Shown here in pieces: positions 46,733 to 57,309 of a stretch of 64,000 bases of DNA. Both the position numbers and the translations under genes were made by a program. The notes under the pieces are model-generated. The model did not search any database, was not told the origin of the DNA, and was given only the letters and a program-made list of their open reading frames with translations. Source of the stretch: Bolinopsis microptera (lineage: Eukaryota > Ctenophora > Tentaculata > Lobata > Bolinopsidae); the NCBI RefSeq assembly GCF_026151205.1, contig NC_087080.1, forward strand, positions 16,157,337-16,221,336. The letters are read 5' to 3'. How positions within the stretch are numbered: position 1 is the first letter of the stretch; every line of letters starts with the position of its first letter.

Positions 46733-47345
46733 GAAAGATAACGTTATCGGTTGCTACAGTAGTTACTACTGTTATTAGTGTAGTAGTGGTAGAATGATAA
46801 CGTTATCGGTTGCTACAGTAGTTACTACTGTTATTAGTGTAGTAGTGGTAGAATGATAACGTTATCGGTTGCTACAGTAGTTACTACTGTTATTAGTGTA
46901 GTAGTGGTAGAATGATAACGTTATCGGTTGCTACAGTAGTTACTACTGTTATTAGTGTAGTAGTGGTAGAATGATAACGTTATCGGTTGCTACAGTAGTT
47001 ACTACTGTTATTAGTGTAGTAGTGGTAGTATGATAACGTTATTGGTTGCTACAGTAGTTACTACTGTTATTAGTGTAGTAGTGGTAGTAAGATAACGTTA
47101 TCGGTTGCTACAGTAGTTACTACTGTTATTAGTGTAGTAGTGGTAGAAAGATAACGTTATCGGTTGCTACAGTAGTTACTACTGTTATTAGTGTAGTAGT
47201 GGTAGAATGATAACGTTATCGGTTGCTACAGTAGTTACTACTGTTATTAGTGTAGTAGTGGTAGAATGATAACGTTATCGGTTGCTACAGTAGTTACTAC
47301 TGTTATTAGTGTAGTAGTGGTAGTATGATAACGTTATCGGTTGCG
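46733..47345 (+). repeat. 59-bp minisatellite, about 10 units, each with palindromes
   Basis: Each unit has the perfect 12-bp palindrome GATAACGTTATC and the near-palindrome CAGTAGTTACTACTG. Variation is limited to the unit junction (GAATG, GTATG, GAAAG) and one TTATTGG. Confidence 0.94.
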
Positions 47346-47617
47346 TATCAGAGACATGGGTTAGGTCTGCTGATGGTTCGAGAATTTATAAAGCTGTTGA
47401 AATTTACAAGATATAAGTGTGATTTTTAGATTTTTATATAACTTACTCAGACTTGTTAGCTGTTTAACGGGGTAGACCCAGGCCGTTAGTCTCAACCTGA
47501 TCTTGTTTATCCTGATGTTTTGATGGTTTTCCCGCTTATATTTTACTTTACCCGGGCATGTTTCTTAACAACGCTGCCGTCCTTAATAAATCAAAATGAT
47601 ACAGCTAGTAATTATTT
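47346..47617. other. No feature recognised
   Basis: Sequence downstream of the minus-strand terminal exon. No AATAAA signal on the minus strand was found here. Confidence 0.45.
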
Positions 47618-47961
47618 TTAAATATCATTTCTGAGTAGTTGTACGACATACCGCTGTTGGATGTGGTGATCAAAGATAATTCCAGTTGCAAGGATCACTC
47701 CGCAGGACAAATAAACAATGAGCCACGAAATAGTTCGCCGCAATATACACGGAACACACGGACTATCTTCTGTTAGTACACCATATTGTGTGTTGTTAGG
47801 ATGAGAGATGCCACATTGTGCCTCCTCCCTCCGCTGTAGTGTAAATATGTCGCACTGATCCGGTCCTGGGTTCAACCAATCTTCATCGGTCTGCAATCCA
47901 AGCACAAGCTGTACTGAACTTGTAGTATCTAATCTCCGTCCTACATCCTCAAAGATGTCAT
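47618..47961 (-). CDS. Terminal exon of a probable single-pass membrane protein
   Basis: After the acceptor GCATTAAACAG the frame reads DIFEDVGRRLDTTSSVQLVL and stays open for 113 residues. It has a Cys-containing ectodomain-like part (Cys in PDQCDIF, AQCGI and SPCVPC), a hydrophobic helix of about 21 residues (WLIVYLSCGVILATGIIF) and a 16-residue tail ending in a stop. The exon needs one base from an upstream exon (phase 1), which was not found. Family not recognised. It may be a receptor or channel subunit end, but no function is claimed. Confidence 0.5.
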
Positions 47962-48078
47962 CTGTTTAATGCCGTAATTATGCTTCTTGTTAATTCTTGT
48001 TAAGAATATATAATGTTTAATTAAATGCTTTGTCAAGTTTTAATTTCGGCTCTAATTTTAAACAATTTTTTCTTGCAG

Positions 48079-48215
48079 TCGATAATCCTTTGATATTTTC
48101 CGATCAAGTTCGAGCCTACCTGTTAAATCGAAGTTGTAGAGCCAGGAGAGCCATAAACAGATTGCCGCTCCTTCAATGCGATTGTGATTCAGATCTATCC
48201 ACATCATTATTTTAA
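48079..48215 (+). CDS. Possible terminal exon, plus strand
   Basis: An excellent acceptor (CAATTTTTTCTTGCAG) precedes an open frame of 44 codons, DNPLIFSDQVRAYLLNRSCR then ARRAINRLPLLQCDCD, and a stop. AATAAAATACATAAAATAAA lies about 190 bases downstream as a possible poly(A) signal. Upstream exons would lie across the minus-strand membrane-protein exon, so either the genes interleave or one call is wrong. Confidence 0.35.
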
Positions 48216-48500
48216 AAACATTAAAATCAAGAATTTCTGTTAGTTGTTAAACCTTAAAACAAAGCATAAGACAAAATTATCTCTATCTTGATTCATCATA
48301 CTCATAGCAACTTTCTTTAGCTTTTACTCCTTCATAAAATCACATGATTCGTAGTTGTTTTTTAAACACATTTTCAAAATATATAAAATACAGCAATTCA
48401 ATTCACAAATAAAATACATAAAATAAAAATTCTTCCATTCTGGGACGGTGGTTCCAAATACTGAAACACCAATGTTCCCTGCTCCACTGTCACAACTATG
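48216..48500. other. AT-rich 3' flank
   Basis: A and T-rich sequence with AATAAA motifs. Nothing else seen. Confidence 0.5.
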
Positions 48501-48518
48501 ATTGTACGATCGTTTATT

Positions 48519-48728
48519 TTATTTTTCATCTTTATCATAGAGCGAAGACAGTATAGCCTTCATAGCTGTTGATGACAGAGGATTTGTAATTCTGACATAA
48601 AAATAGGCGTCTTTGCCAGCTCTCGAAAAGCCTTTCGCCCTTGTGTCCAATTTTGCAGCATCGGCCGTGTTACTGAACTGAGCCTTCATTATTGGCTGAA
48701 GAGGTGGCTCAGTTTGAACATGCCACAC
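48519..48728 (-). pseudogene. Retroelement-associated protein fragment
   Basis: The minus frame reads AQFSNTADAAKLDTRAKGF and SRAGKDAYFYVRITNPLSST. It resembles the 'A+lDi.a+GFw..G..AFFDVRV.NP' step of the nuclease-like tail found with RT in invertebrate retroelements (recalled, not searched). The Asp expected in FDVRV reads Tyr here. Probably from the same broad protein class as the fragment at 12530-12777. Confidence 0.45.
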
Positions 48729-48889
48729 TACTACACACTACTGCATGTTAACATGCCAGCGGCACGATCGATGATTGATGCAGAATTTACGCCTGAGAAG
48801 GAATCCAGTTTGAGAAGTACCTGAACAAAGCAAATAGTAGTAGTATTCATAATACTACAAATAGTGCCTAACAGATATACAAATTACAT

Positions 48890-49008
48890 TGCACCAGTGC
48901 ACCTTTCTATATGTACTCTGACTTGAGTAGAGACGCTTATATTACAGTTTACACTGCACCAGTGCACCTTTCTATATGTACTCTGACTTGAGTAGAGACG
49001 CTTATATT
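48890..49008 (+). repeat. 64-bp tandem duplication
   Basis: Two copies of GCACCAGTGCACCTTTCTAT and the following 33 bases, offset by 64. Confidence 0.9.
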
Positions 49009-49227
49009 TGAGCCGTACCCACAGTGTTCTGACACGTACCCTAATTGAGTATCTGGATACTGATTCCATAGGTAGCGTTCTGACACGTGATAACGATTAA
49101 CCAATCAGCAATTTAAAACAAATATGGTCCACCTCCAACATTGTATGTGATTAATTCGGTAATCCTTTTCTTTGTCGGTTTATAGAAAACACGCGGGAGC
49201 TTTCAACTTTGAATAGGATTTGATGGA

Positions 49228-49315
49228 TCAACAGGGGTGCCCCCCCCCCCGCTTCCTACACCCCCCCTCCCTGTTGATGGATCAACAGGGGTGCCCCCCC
49301 CCCGCTTCCTACTGT
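49228..49315 (+). repeat. Short duplicated C-run segment
   Basis: TTGATGGATCAACAGGGGTG followed by a C-run and CGCTTCCTAC occurs twice. Confidence 0.85.
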
Positions 49316-49485
49316 GGATCACCTTGTTATCGTATTTTTAAGAGATAACTGCGGAATTTTGTCGCTGTTTCGATCTAATTGATTAATATTTAACAATTTT
49401 TTCTTCCCTGCCATTATTTTAAAACACATTGAGTTTGACTGTGTTTACGCTTTACTTTGTATTTAATAATATTGCATCTGTAAAG

Positions 49486-49706
49486 GTACCAGCCGTTACA
49501 TGGGCGCATGACTCGACCACAGGAATACGTCGTTTCTGACGTCATGAGCAACGGTAACTATGGTAACGGATTCCTGAAGAGAGTTCCTGTTCCAGCACCA
49601 CCACGCCCCACTAGAACCCCCGCCTTTCCCATATACGACAACTTGGTAGATCGGGAGTTCCTGGTACCCACTGCTCCAACTCCTGCGCCCGGCATACCTC
49701 TACCTG
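49486..49706 (+). CDS. Proline-rich exon (gene P, exon A)
   Basis: Coding-like frame. A start at ATG 49508 gives MTRPQEYVVSDVMSNGNYGN, then FLKRVPVPAPPRPTRTPAFP and IYDNLVDREFLVPTAPTPAP. Alternatively it is an internal exon from 49486 after GTAAAG. It ends at CTACCTG|GTAATA in phase 1, matching the next exon. The proline-rich, tyrosine-containing sequence resembles a cytoplasmic tail or linker. No family recognised. Confidence 0.5.
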
Positions 49707-49715
49707 GTAATATGA

Positions 49716-49878
49716 CGTGTGATAACGTCACTAATCGTGTGATGACGTCACTAATCGTGTGATGACGTCACTAATCGTGTGATGACGTCACTAATCGTGT
49801 GATGACGTCACTAATCGTGTGATGACGTCACTAATCGTGTGATGACGTCACTAATCGTGTGATGACGTCACTAATCGT
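49716..49878 (+). repeat. 20-bp array of CRE palindromes (TGACGTCA)
   Basis: About eight 20-bp units. Seven carry TGACGTCA inside GTGATGACGTCACTAATCGT and the first has TAACGTCA. It starts nine bases after the donor of the proline-rich exon. The same palindrome occurs in the exon at about 49538. Confidence 0.95.
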
Positions 49879-50412
49879 CCACATTCCACCAAGCTAATGG
49901 CTAAAAAAGCAAGGATGTTAAATACGTAGCGTATCTTATAAACGTGCGGCATACGAATACGTATTTCTCAAAAGTGTTTTGCGTACTTTGTTCAAATCTG
50001 TCATTTCGACCATCGATTCATTAAAATGAGCATTTAGCAGGAACGCGCTAAAAACGCGCGTTTATACATATAAATATTACATTTCTTTACATGACCTCTG
50101 CATGGCTTAGTCGATCAGGGCGTCGCTTTTAATCTGAAGCACCCGGGCTCTGGGCCCTGCGACGATAGTTTTATTTTCACTTTTTGGCAATCATGAATAG
50201 CTAATACCTCAGTAATATAATAATACCTCAGTAATATAATCAGCAAAGCACAATACAGTATGGTATGGAATTAAACTTGAAGGTGAAACATAATCATAAT
50301 GAAATAGTCACCCGGTCAAAAAATGTATAGCCACTTTTTCCGCCTTAATCAGATTCCTAGTCACTTTTTATATTTAAGCCATCGGGCCATTTTGGTAGCA
50401 ATTTGTATTCAA
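49879..50412. other. No gene recognised apart from a tRNA-like remnant
   Basis: AT-rich intron-like sequence with GCG-rich words near 50041-50062. Confidence 0.5.
50099..50165 (+). pseudogene. Degenerate tRNA-Lys-like sequence (tRNA pseudogene or SINE head)
   Basis: TGGCTTAGTCGATCAGGGCG fits a D-arm/A-box. CTTTTAATCTG fits a Lys(TTT) anticodon loop. GGGCTCTGGGCCC sits where the T-arm/B-box should be but has lost the GGTTCGA core. Not expected to be functional. Confidence 0.45.
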
Positions 50413-50830
50413 GCAGATTATGATGCCGATTACTGGTTAGGCAGATTATGATGCCAATTACTGGTTAGGCAGATAATGATGCCGATTACTGATTACTGGT
50501 TAGGCAGATTATGATGCCGATTACTGGTTACTGGTTAGGCAGATTATGATGCCGATTACTGGTTAGGCAGATTATGATGCCGATTACTGGTTAGGCAGAT
50601 TATGATGCCGATTACTGGTTAGGCAGATAATGATGCCGATTACTGGTTAGGCAGATAATGATGCCGATTACTGGTTAGGCAGATTATGATGCCGATTACT
50701 GGTTAGGCAGATTGTGATGCCGATTACTGGTTAGGCAGATTGTGATGCCGATTACTGGTTAGGCAGATTATGATGCCGATTACTGGTTAGGCAGATTATG
50801 ATGCCGATTACTGGTTAGGCAGATTATGAT
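50413..50830 (+). repeat. 28-bp minisatellite, about 14 units
   Basis: Units contain GCAGATTATGATGCCGATTA and CTGGTTAG. Two units carry small internal duplications of GATTACTG or GTTACTG. Confidence 0.94.
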
Positions 50831-50892
50831 GAAAAATGTGCGGTGGCGGTGCATGGCAGCTGATTTTTTAAATACTTTGCTTTACTTTGCGG

Positions 50893-50944
50893 AAACGTTT
50901 ATCGCAAGAAATAAGTGCGCACGTATTTCTTGCGATAAACGTTT
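50893..50944. repeat. Perfect 21-bp-arm hairpin
   Basis: 50893-50913 and 50924-50944 are exact inverted repeats (AAACGTTTATCGCAAGAAAT plus A). The 10-base spacer itself contains GTGCGCAC. Confidence 0.95.
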
Positions 50945-51730
50945 GCGCGGCGTATTCGGACAAAATTTAACATCATAAAACTTTTTTTCTGAAACTGCAA
51001 AATGGGCCGTATTTCACGTATTTCTTAGAATTTGACAAACGGCGTATTTTCGACCGGTTTCTCGGCGTATTTAACATCGATGAAAAAAAAGTTGGTAAAT
51101 GGTAAATGGTAATGATGCTGTTAAAGATTATGAAATATCAGATGGCAGTATTCTGATTGATCGATAGAACAGATCATTGATCCATGACTCTATGGTTTAG
51201 GTTCCCTCGATAATTAGGTTCCCTCGATAAATATACTAATAATAATATGACAGCTACCGTAGTAGTACTACTACTCTACTAGCCTCAAATAACATATTTC
51301 CACTAGTCTTTAGCTAATCACCATTTTATATATTATATGAAACCATGGATCATCATATCATGCTGCAGAAATGTTCAAGCATCAACCTGCTTACCAACAA
51401 TTTGCCCCAATTTTTCTCTCCTGCATTTCTAAACGAATTAAAAGCTCCTCAAAAGATTAAAATCCTACCACATCGATTACTGGAAACCTCAGTGGATTGC
51501 CGGGGGTAGGATGCTATAACGCCTCTTCCACTTAGAGTTAACCCACGTCAGCTCAAAACTCACTTTAGCGGAATATTCAGGAAAATAGCCCCAATATTTC
51601 AAAGCCATATGCCGAATATCCTGATTTCTTTGAGACTCAACCTGTCAGTTACCATGGTTACCAGTAAGTTACTATGGTAGCTACTACTATTAGTAGTATA
51701 GCCTATTACTAACGACTCCTAATATTTCAG
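50945..51730. other. Intron-like, no feature
   Basis: GGTTCCCTCGATAA is doubled near 51200-51228. Nothing else is assigned. Confidence 0.5.
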
Positions 51731-51781
51731 GGGAATATCCAGGCGTGGAGGCATTTACCCCATACAGCAAATATAAACAAG
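51731..51781 (+). CDS. Proline-rich gene P, exon B
   Basis: The acceptor CTAATATTTCAG and donor AAACAAG|GTTAGT bound 51 bases, phase 1 at both ends. Joined to exon A it continues GEYPGVEAFTPYSKYK then Gln. Phase agreement and signal quality support it. Confidence 0.5.
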
Positions 51782-53680
51782 GTTAGTGCTATGCCTATAG
51801 TATTATAATATAATTATAAGCAAGGTTAGTGGCATTTCCATTATGACTCAACATTTATACTCAATTATTGGTGGTAAAACATTCGCGCGGCCTCTGTCTA
51901 GTTTCCTCATGTATTTACAAGGTCTACTTGTTTTGAATATCGGGCACTAAAAATCTCTATTTATATAATGGTATAAATTGCTTCCAAATTATTTTAACCG
52001 TGTTTAATTTATTGATTTTCGTGTATGATTCGTAAAATGTCATATTATTCTTTGATCGCAAACAATCAGCCTATGGCTATACTGTTGTTAGCCATTGCTT
52101 ACATACCCCGAACAAATATTTAGAGGTCTTACGTCAGATGATCGGTCATTAATTAATCGATAGTTGGTCATTAAGAAATCACATAGAAATATTCACAATT
52201 TGTTCAGACTTGATGCGATGATACTAGTTCCTATAGAATGTTCCTGCTCACTTTACCCCTATTTCCTAGCTTCACTGTTACAATATTGTGCTGGGTAACT
52301 GATAATACATGATCAGCAATAGTTAAATAAGTCGTTTTAATCGACATTTTTGTTGAATATTCAGTTTCATTTATAGGGGCACTAAGCGTAATTATGGAAT
52401 ATCATATTGATGACAGAAATTAATTGATTGATAACTCCTTTGTTAATCAAGGGTTAAGCCTTGTAAAGGAGCAGTCGTCCGCAGTAAGAGGCTGGTAACC
52501 TTTTAGCCTATTATTTTGTACACTGCTTCCAAAATTTAATCTGGCAAGCTTTGTTCTCAAGCTCTGCCTTTCGAAAACAACTTGCCGAATTGTTAGACAT
52601 ATGCGAATATTAACTACTAAATTATCCAGATCTATAATTAGAAGAAGTCGTTAACAGTTAAAATATCCATTTATTAGGTAATTAATTAGTAATTATTGTC
52701 CACCAAGATGAACGTTATCAATAGTCATTTTATCTTATTCTACATTTTGCACGTACATAGTGTAAAATGTAGATACTGTAAGATCAGGCTGCTAAATCTT
52801 TACCAGCTCTATAACATTAACTCTATACTCTATTGTCTATCTGATCTTACTCTAGTATATAGTATATAGAGTTTACTCTATATACTTTAGTAGGTGTCGG
52901 GAGCGAGCTGTGGTTATGAAAATTGAAATGAATTTGTCACAGAAATTAGAAGTGGGTGGCTTGGCTGGTCCGCGACAAATTGGCAGCTGCCGTACTTCAA
53001 TAGCCATTTGTTTCAGGGTTTTAATTGGCAGCTGTCGTACTTCAATAGCCATTTGTTTCAGGGTTTTCTGCCATCTCGGAATCAAATTTCGCAACAAAAA
53101 ATCAGGATGAACCTATAAAATAAACTAACAAATCAATCCAACTAAATTAAGTTCATATATATTACATTAGTCATTAATTTTATATATATTACATTAGTCA
53201 TTAATTTTATATATATTACATTAATAAAACTTGAATTGAGTCGTTTGCTAATTAATGGTTCATCGTATAATTGCTCCTAATTTATCTTAGTTGAGCACAA
53301 TAACGCACAAATCAGTATAATAACATGTACATATTACATTAACCCATAATACCGATATCACATTAACAGGTTCCTGAAAACTCAACAAATTCCGTTCTCC
53401 TTAACAGTTTAATAAAATATTTGTCATTTTATCACACTATTATTGAAAACGTTCGCGTTTCCTGATCCTCCCTTGTTAAAATGTCTTTTTTATCCGCCTT
53501 GTCGAACCTCTTGGAGTAATGAACATAAAGTGACTACCCTACCCTAGTAGTGATAACACTGATAAGTAATTTGAAGTGTTATTCACTGTGCTATTTATTG
53601 CCTTGCTCATAACTTGCTGGTGTAGTAGTAGGATAGTAGTAATCGTAGAAACATTAACTACATCAGTTCTAACACGCTGC
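51782..53680. other. Intron-like, AT-rich
   Basis: Contains a 50-bp tandem duplication at 52978-53065 and a short AT-rich triplication with TATATATATTACATTA at 53150-53225. No exon accepted. Confidence 0.45.
52978..53065 (-). repeat. 50-bp tandem duplication, possibly coding on minus strand
   Basis: Two copies share TACTTCAATAGCCATTTGTT and CAGGGTTTT. On the minus strand an open frame reads KTLKQMAIEVRQLPI twice and continues for about 35 residues without a recognised domain. Confidence 0.7.
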
Positions 53681-53681
53681 T

Positions 53682-53914
53682 TTATAGTTTATAGTTTATA
53701 GTTTATAGTTTATAGTTTATAGTTTATAGTTTATAGTTTATAGTTTATAGTTTATAGTTTATAGTTTATAGTTTATAGTTTATAGTTTATAGTTTATAGT
53801 TTATAGTTTATAGTTTATAGTTTATAGTTTATAGTTTATAGTTTATAGTTTATAGTTTATAGTTTATAGTTTATAGTTTATAGTTTATAGTTTATAGTTT
53901 ATAGTTTATAGTTT
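53682..53914 (+). repeat. (TTTATAG)n heptamer array, left part, about 33 units
   Basis: Perfect 7-bp repeats up to the SINE. The same repeat resumes at 54280. Confidence 0.96.
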
Positions 53915-54279
53915 AGTGGCTCAGTTGGTTAATCCGCCTGGTATTACTTGAGGTACCAGGTTCGATTCCCGACTCTGTCACTGGCCGTGGGGTGAGCGTC
54001 GTCGACGCTCAGCTAAGGATCCTGAGTGGTCTATGCAGCCCCCCGGTCCACTCAGCCAAATACTCGAGAAATCGGGTGTGAGGGTTAAATGAGGAGCTGC
54101 CCATTGCAGCAAAGTCTCGGGCGAAGAAAGTATGGTACACACTACCTTAACCGTCACTGGCCTAATGTATAATTGAATCCTTCGGCTTCCTGTAATTGGC
54201 TGGTTACACACTTGTGTAACAATGTGGCTGTTGGAATGTCCGAAGTAAAATAAGTGTTGAGATTTAAAAAAAAAAAAAA
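53915..54279 (+). mobile_element. tRNA-derived SINE inserted in the heptamer array
   Basis: The pol III A box TGGCTCAGTTGG (53917-53928) and B box GGTTCGATTCC (53959-53969) are both perfect and properly spaced. A tRNA-unrelated body of about 290 bases follows, ending in A14 at 54266-54279. Heptamer repeats on both sides show insertion into a pre-existing array, and any target duplication is hidden by it. The body does not match a family I can name. Confidence 0.88.
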
Positions 54280-54579
54280 GTTTATAGTTTATAGTTTATA
54301 GTTTATAGTTTATAGTTTATAGTTTATAGTTTATAGTTTATAGTTTATAGTTTATAGTTTATAGTTTATAGTTTATAGTTTATAGTTTATAGTTTATAGT
54401 TTATAGTTTATAGTTTATAGTTTATAGTTTATAGTTTATAGTTTATAGTTTATAGTTTATAGTTTATAGTTTATAGTTTATAGTTTATAGTTTATAGTTT
54501 ATAGTTTATAGTTTATAGTTTATAGTTTATAGTTTATAGTTTATAGTTTATAGTTTATAGTTTATAGTTTATAGTTTAT
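54280..54579 (+). repeat. (TTTATAG)n heptamer array, right part, about 43 units
   Basis: Pure continuation of the array in the same register and orientation after the SINE poly(A). Confidence 0.96.
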
Positions 54580-55534
54580 AAACCGTGCCTACGGCCGGGA
54601 CTTCACTATCGCAGTTGAAATGAAATTTGTGAGAAATCAAAAAGTGATAGAGACTTGAAACTTGGTAGGTATGCATAAATTCGACACAATATATTGACAC
54701 AATGTGATGACGAGTTTTGAGCAACTGTTCCTTCATAATATTTTGTATCATCTCTATATAGATATACGGTACACCCTGTAGATATACTATTACTTAGTCA
54801 AGATAAAAAGTGGAGTACCCTGTATATATAGATATATTATTACTTAAAAAGTGGAGACAAAGTTTCCGTTTAGCTGCTAAAATTATGGGCGCAAGACCTA
54901 TTTTTCTTAGCGGTTTTCGAATTTAAAAACATTATTCAGCCTTTCATTTTCATTTAATTACAGTATATCCTCGTTATAACCTTCATACTGTATACCCTCG
55001 TTATACCCTATTCATTGCCTACATCATTAGGGGGGGGGGGGGGTAGTGACAATCATTAGTGGGGGGGGGCAATCATTTATTTTTGTATTTTAAATATCGT
55101 GCTTAGTGAGTTACAATACGAACTATTGAACACGCCAAGCAATCTGTTGTTTTCATTAGCGCAACATGCAACATATATAATAACATAGATAGTATATATA
55201 ATAGAGATGTAAAGCTAATCTAACAAAGCGAATCCCGTGCTCACAACAGTTGATAAAGTGAAGGGAGATAGAACGTATAGTTATATAATATAGGAGATGT
55301 TATTGCATGAGTTAATCTGCTGGATTAGTTGTTGTTTGGGACTAGGTTGATTAAATTCAGTGCAGGTCAGAGCTGGTGGTATGTTGGCCACCTTATATAC
55401 CACCAGCCCTGTCCTGCTTCAATCACAGTCTGTAAACCTCATTATCATTGGTCAATTTTTGCCGCAACTTATATATACTATAAGCTTGGACTGAGTCGGG
55501 TGATAGGATGTGGAGATTAGTTGAACGTTCACTG
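54580..55534. other. No gene recognised
   Basis: A GATATA/ACCCTGTA motif recurs near 54760-54840. G-runs lie at 55029-55042 and 55060. A hairpin at 55363-55416 is described separately. Confidence 0.5.
55363..55416. repeat. Hairpin
   Basis: GCTGGTGGTAT at about 55372 pairs with ATACCACCAGC at about 55397. The flanks CAGG and CCTG extend the stem with mismatches. Confidence 0.75.
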
Positions 55535-55535
55535 A

Positions 55536-55716
55536 GGGGTAACTCCACTGTGTGTGTCACCCCACAACATGATACGGAGGGGTAACTCCACTGTGTGTGT
55601 CACCCCACACCATGATACAGAGGGGTAACTCCACTGTGTGTGTCACCCCACAACATGATACGGAGGGGTAACTCCACTGTGTGTGTCACCCCACACCATG
55701 ATACAGAGGGGTAACT
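55536..55716 (+). repeat. 43-bp minisatellite, about four units
   Basis: Units contain GGGGTAACTCCACTGTGTGT and CACCCCACAACATGATAC. CAACATG and CACCATG types alternate. Confidence 0.93.
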
Positions 55717-56453
55717 TTCACATCTTTCCCGGCATTTGCTTCCACTGTTGAGTGCGTGCACAATGTCACGTGGGCAGTATTTGTAGCTGATTGGTTAACA
55801 TCACGTGTGGTTTGACTCTGTCTGCACGGTACTGGTTGACCTTGTTTCACGAGGAGGGCCTAGAGAAGTTGGAGTAGCCAGCACGCCAACTGATTAATTC
55901 TCTTAACCACGTGGTTCTGCACGTGCCCAACTCTGCACGTGCTTAACTCAGCCAATATTTCTAGTCTTGTGCTCATTGAGGTCTTGTTGGTGGTATACAG
56001 TAGTATTATTTACGTTTTAACAACGTTAACACCATACCTCAAGTAGACTTGTTATTAATCGAGAATGTTTGAATTTGATAACGTCATAGTTTTGATCGGC
56101 CATCAACCTACAATTAACGGCTGTGATTATTGCAATAATTGCAAATTGCAGTTTAAGAGTTTAGTCACTAGACAGGATCAATAATGCACACCGATCAGGT
56201 ATAAATACTTATCTCAGTGGTAAGCATGTGATAATCTTTAAATGCATCTAGCTTGATTGCTAAATCTCTAAATCACCCAATTATTGGTCGAAAGTGATAT
56301 TCGAGGTTTCCCTCCTTCCATTTGGGCTCCTTAAGCGGCACTTCCGGTATAAACACGTCTCCTTAAGCGGCACTTTCGGTATAAACACGTCTCTGTGACA
56401 GCTGTTATTTGCTCGCCACGTGATACACTACTACCACTAGAACACATGTGCAG
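55717..56453. other. No confident gene
   Basis: Contains CACGTG-type words and a 33-bp duplication starting TCCTTAAGCGGCAC at 56328-56394. Confidence 0.5.
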
Positions 56454-56567
56454 CACTGACAACTCCCACCTCCCTTCCCACCTCCCTTCCCACCACCCTT
56501 CTCATCATGGATCCTAGTAGCCTTGTTAAGGAGGACTGGACCTCCCTACCCGCTCTCCAACCTAAAG
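56454..56567 (+). CDS. Possible exon of gene P, or separate first exon
   Basis: From ATG 56507 the frame reads MDPSSLVKEDWTSLPALQPK and ends at CCTAAAG|GTAGC in phase 1. If it is an internal exon, the acceptor ATGTGCAG before 56454 is phase-compatible with exon B and gives a Pro/Thr-rich continuation. The acceptor lacks a good pyrimidine tract, so both readings are open. Confidence 0.35.
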
Positions 56568-57029
56568 GTAGCAGCTCTCACGTACCTACTAGTCACGTAT
56601 TTTATTATTCATCCGACACATACACTCTGATAATGTGGAAAGTATCTTTAATTATTTTACAATTCCGTGATTATAGCCCATTAATTCAGTACAATAATAA
56701 TTGTACTGAATTTCTTTAATTATCGTTATTTCTTTAATTGTCGTTATTTATTTAATTGTCGTCATTTCTTTAATTGTCACAATTGCAAGTATTGTTAGAT
56801 AAAGATGATTATTTCACAATCACAGTATAAAGGACGGTGCTCCCTACTTTGTTTAGTAGGGTGCACACTTTGACATGTCTACTACATATTGTGTACTACA
56901 TGTCTACTACATGTGTAGTACATGTGGGGTGCAACTCCCACCTCCCTGTCTACTCAGTTCACATTCTTTATTCGGAGCACTCAGCGCGCCTTTGGCAAAT
57001 TGCCATCTTTCTTATTTTTCGTACTCCAG

Positions 57030-57061
57030 CTGAAGATGTGGAACCCCAACTACCACCCTAA
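57030..57061 (+). CDS. Possible terminal exon of gene P
   Basis: A strong acceptor, CTTATTTTTCGTACTCCAG, precedes the phase-1 reading AEDVEPQLPP and a stop. The short acidic/proline-rich end fits the preceding exons, but the call rests on phase and signal alone. The overlapping 12/24-bp repeat begins inside it. Confidence 0.3.
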
Positions 57062-57175
57062 AGACCACCCCAACTACCACCCCAACTACGACCCCAACTA
57101 CCGCTCCAACTACCGCCCCAACTACCGCTCCAACTACCGCCCCAACTACCGCTCCAACTACCGCCCCAACTACCG
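57048..57175 (+). repeat. 12/24-bp minisatellite
   Basis: Tandem CCCCAACTACCG and TCCAACTACCG units. The frame with repeated NYRP/NYRS residues is a by-product. Confidence 0.9.
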
Positions 57176-57309
57176 TGTCAAATATTCACGCTTGTTTTCT
57201 TGCCATTACCCAAATTATTTGTCTAAAGCCTCATATATGGGTTTTACAGGTGCTGACAGCTAGGTATTCTCGTTTATTACAGCTTTAGAAAACTAAAATC
57301 CAACTGAAT

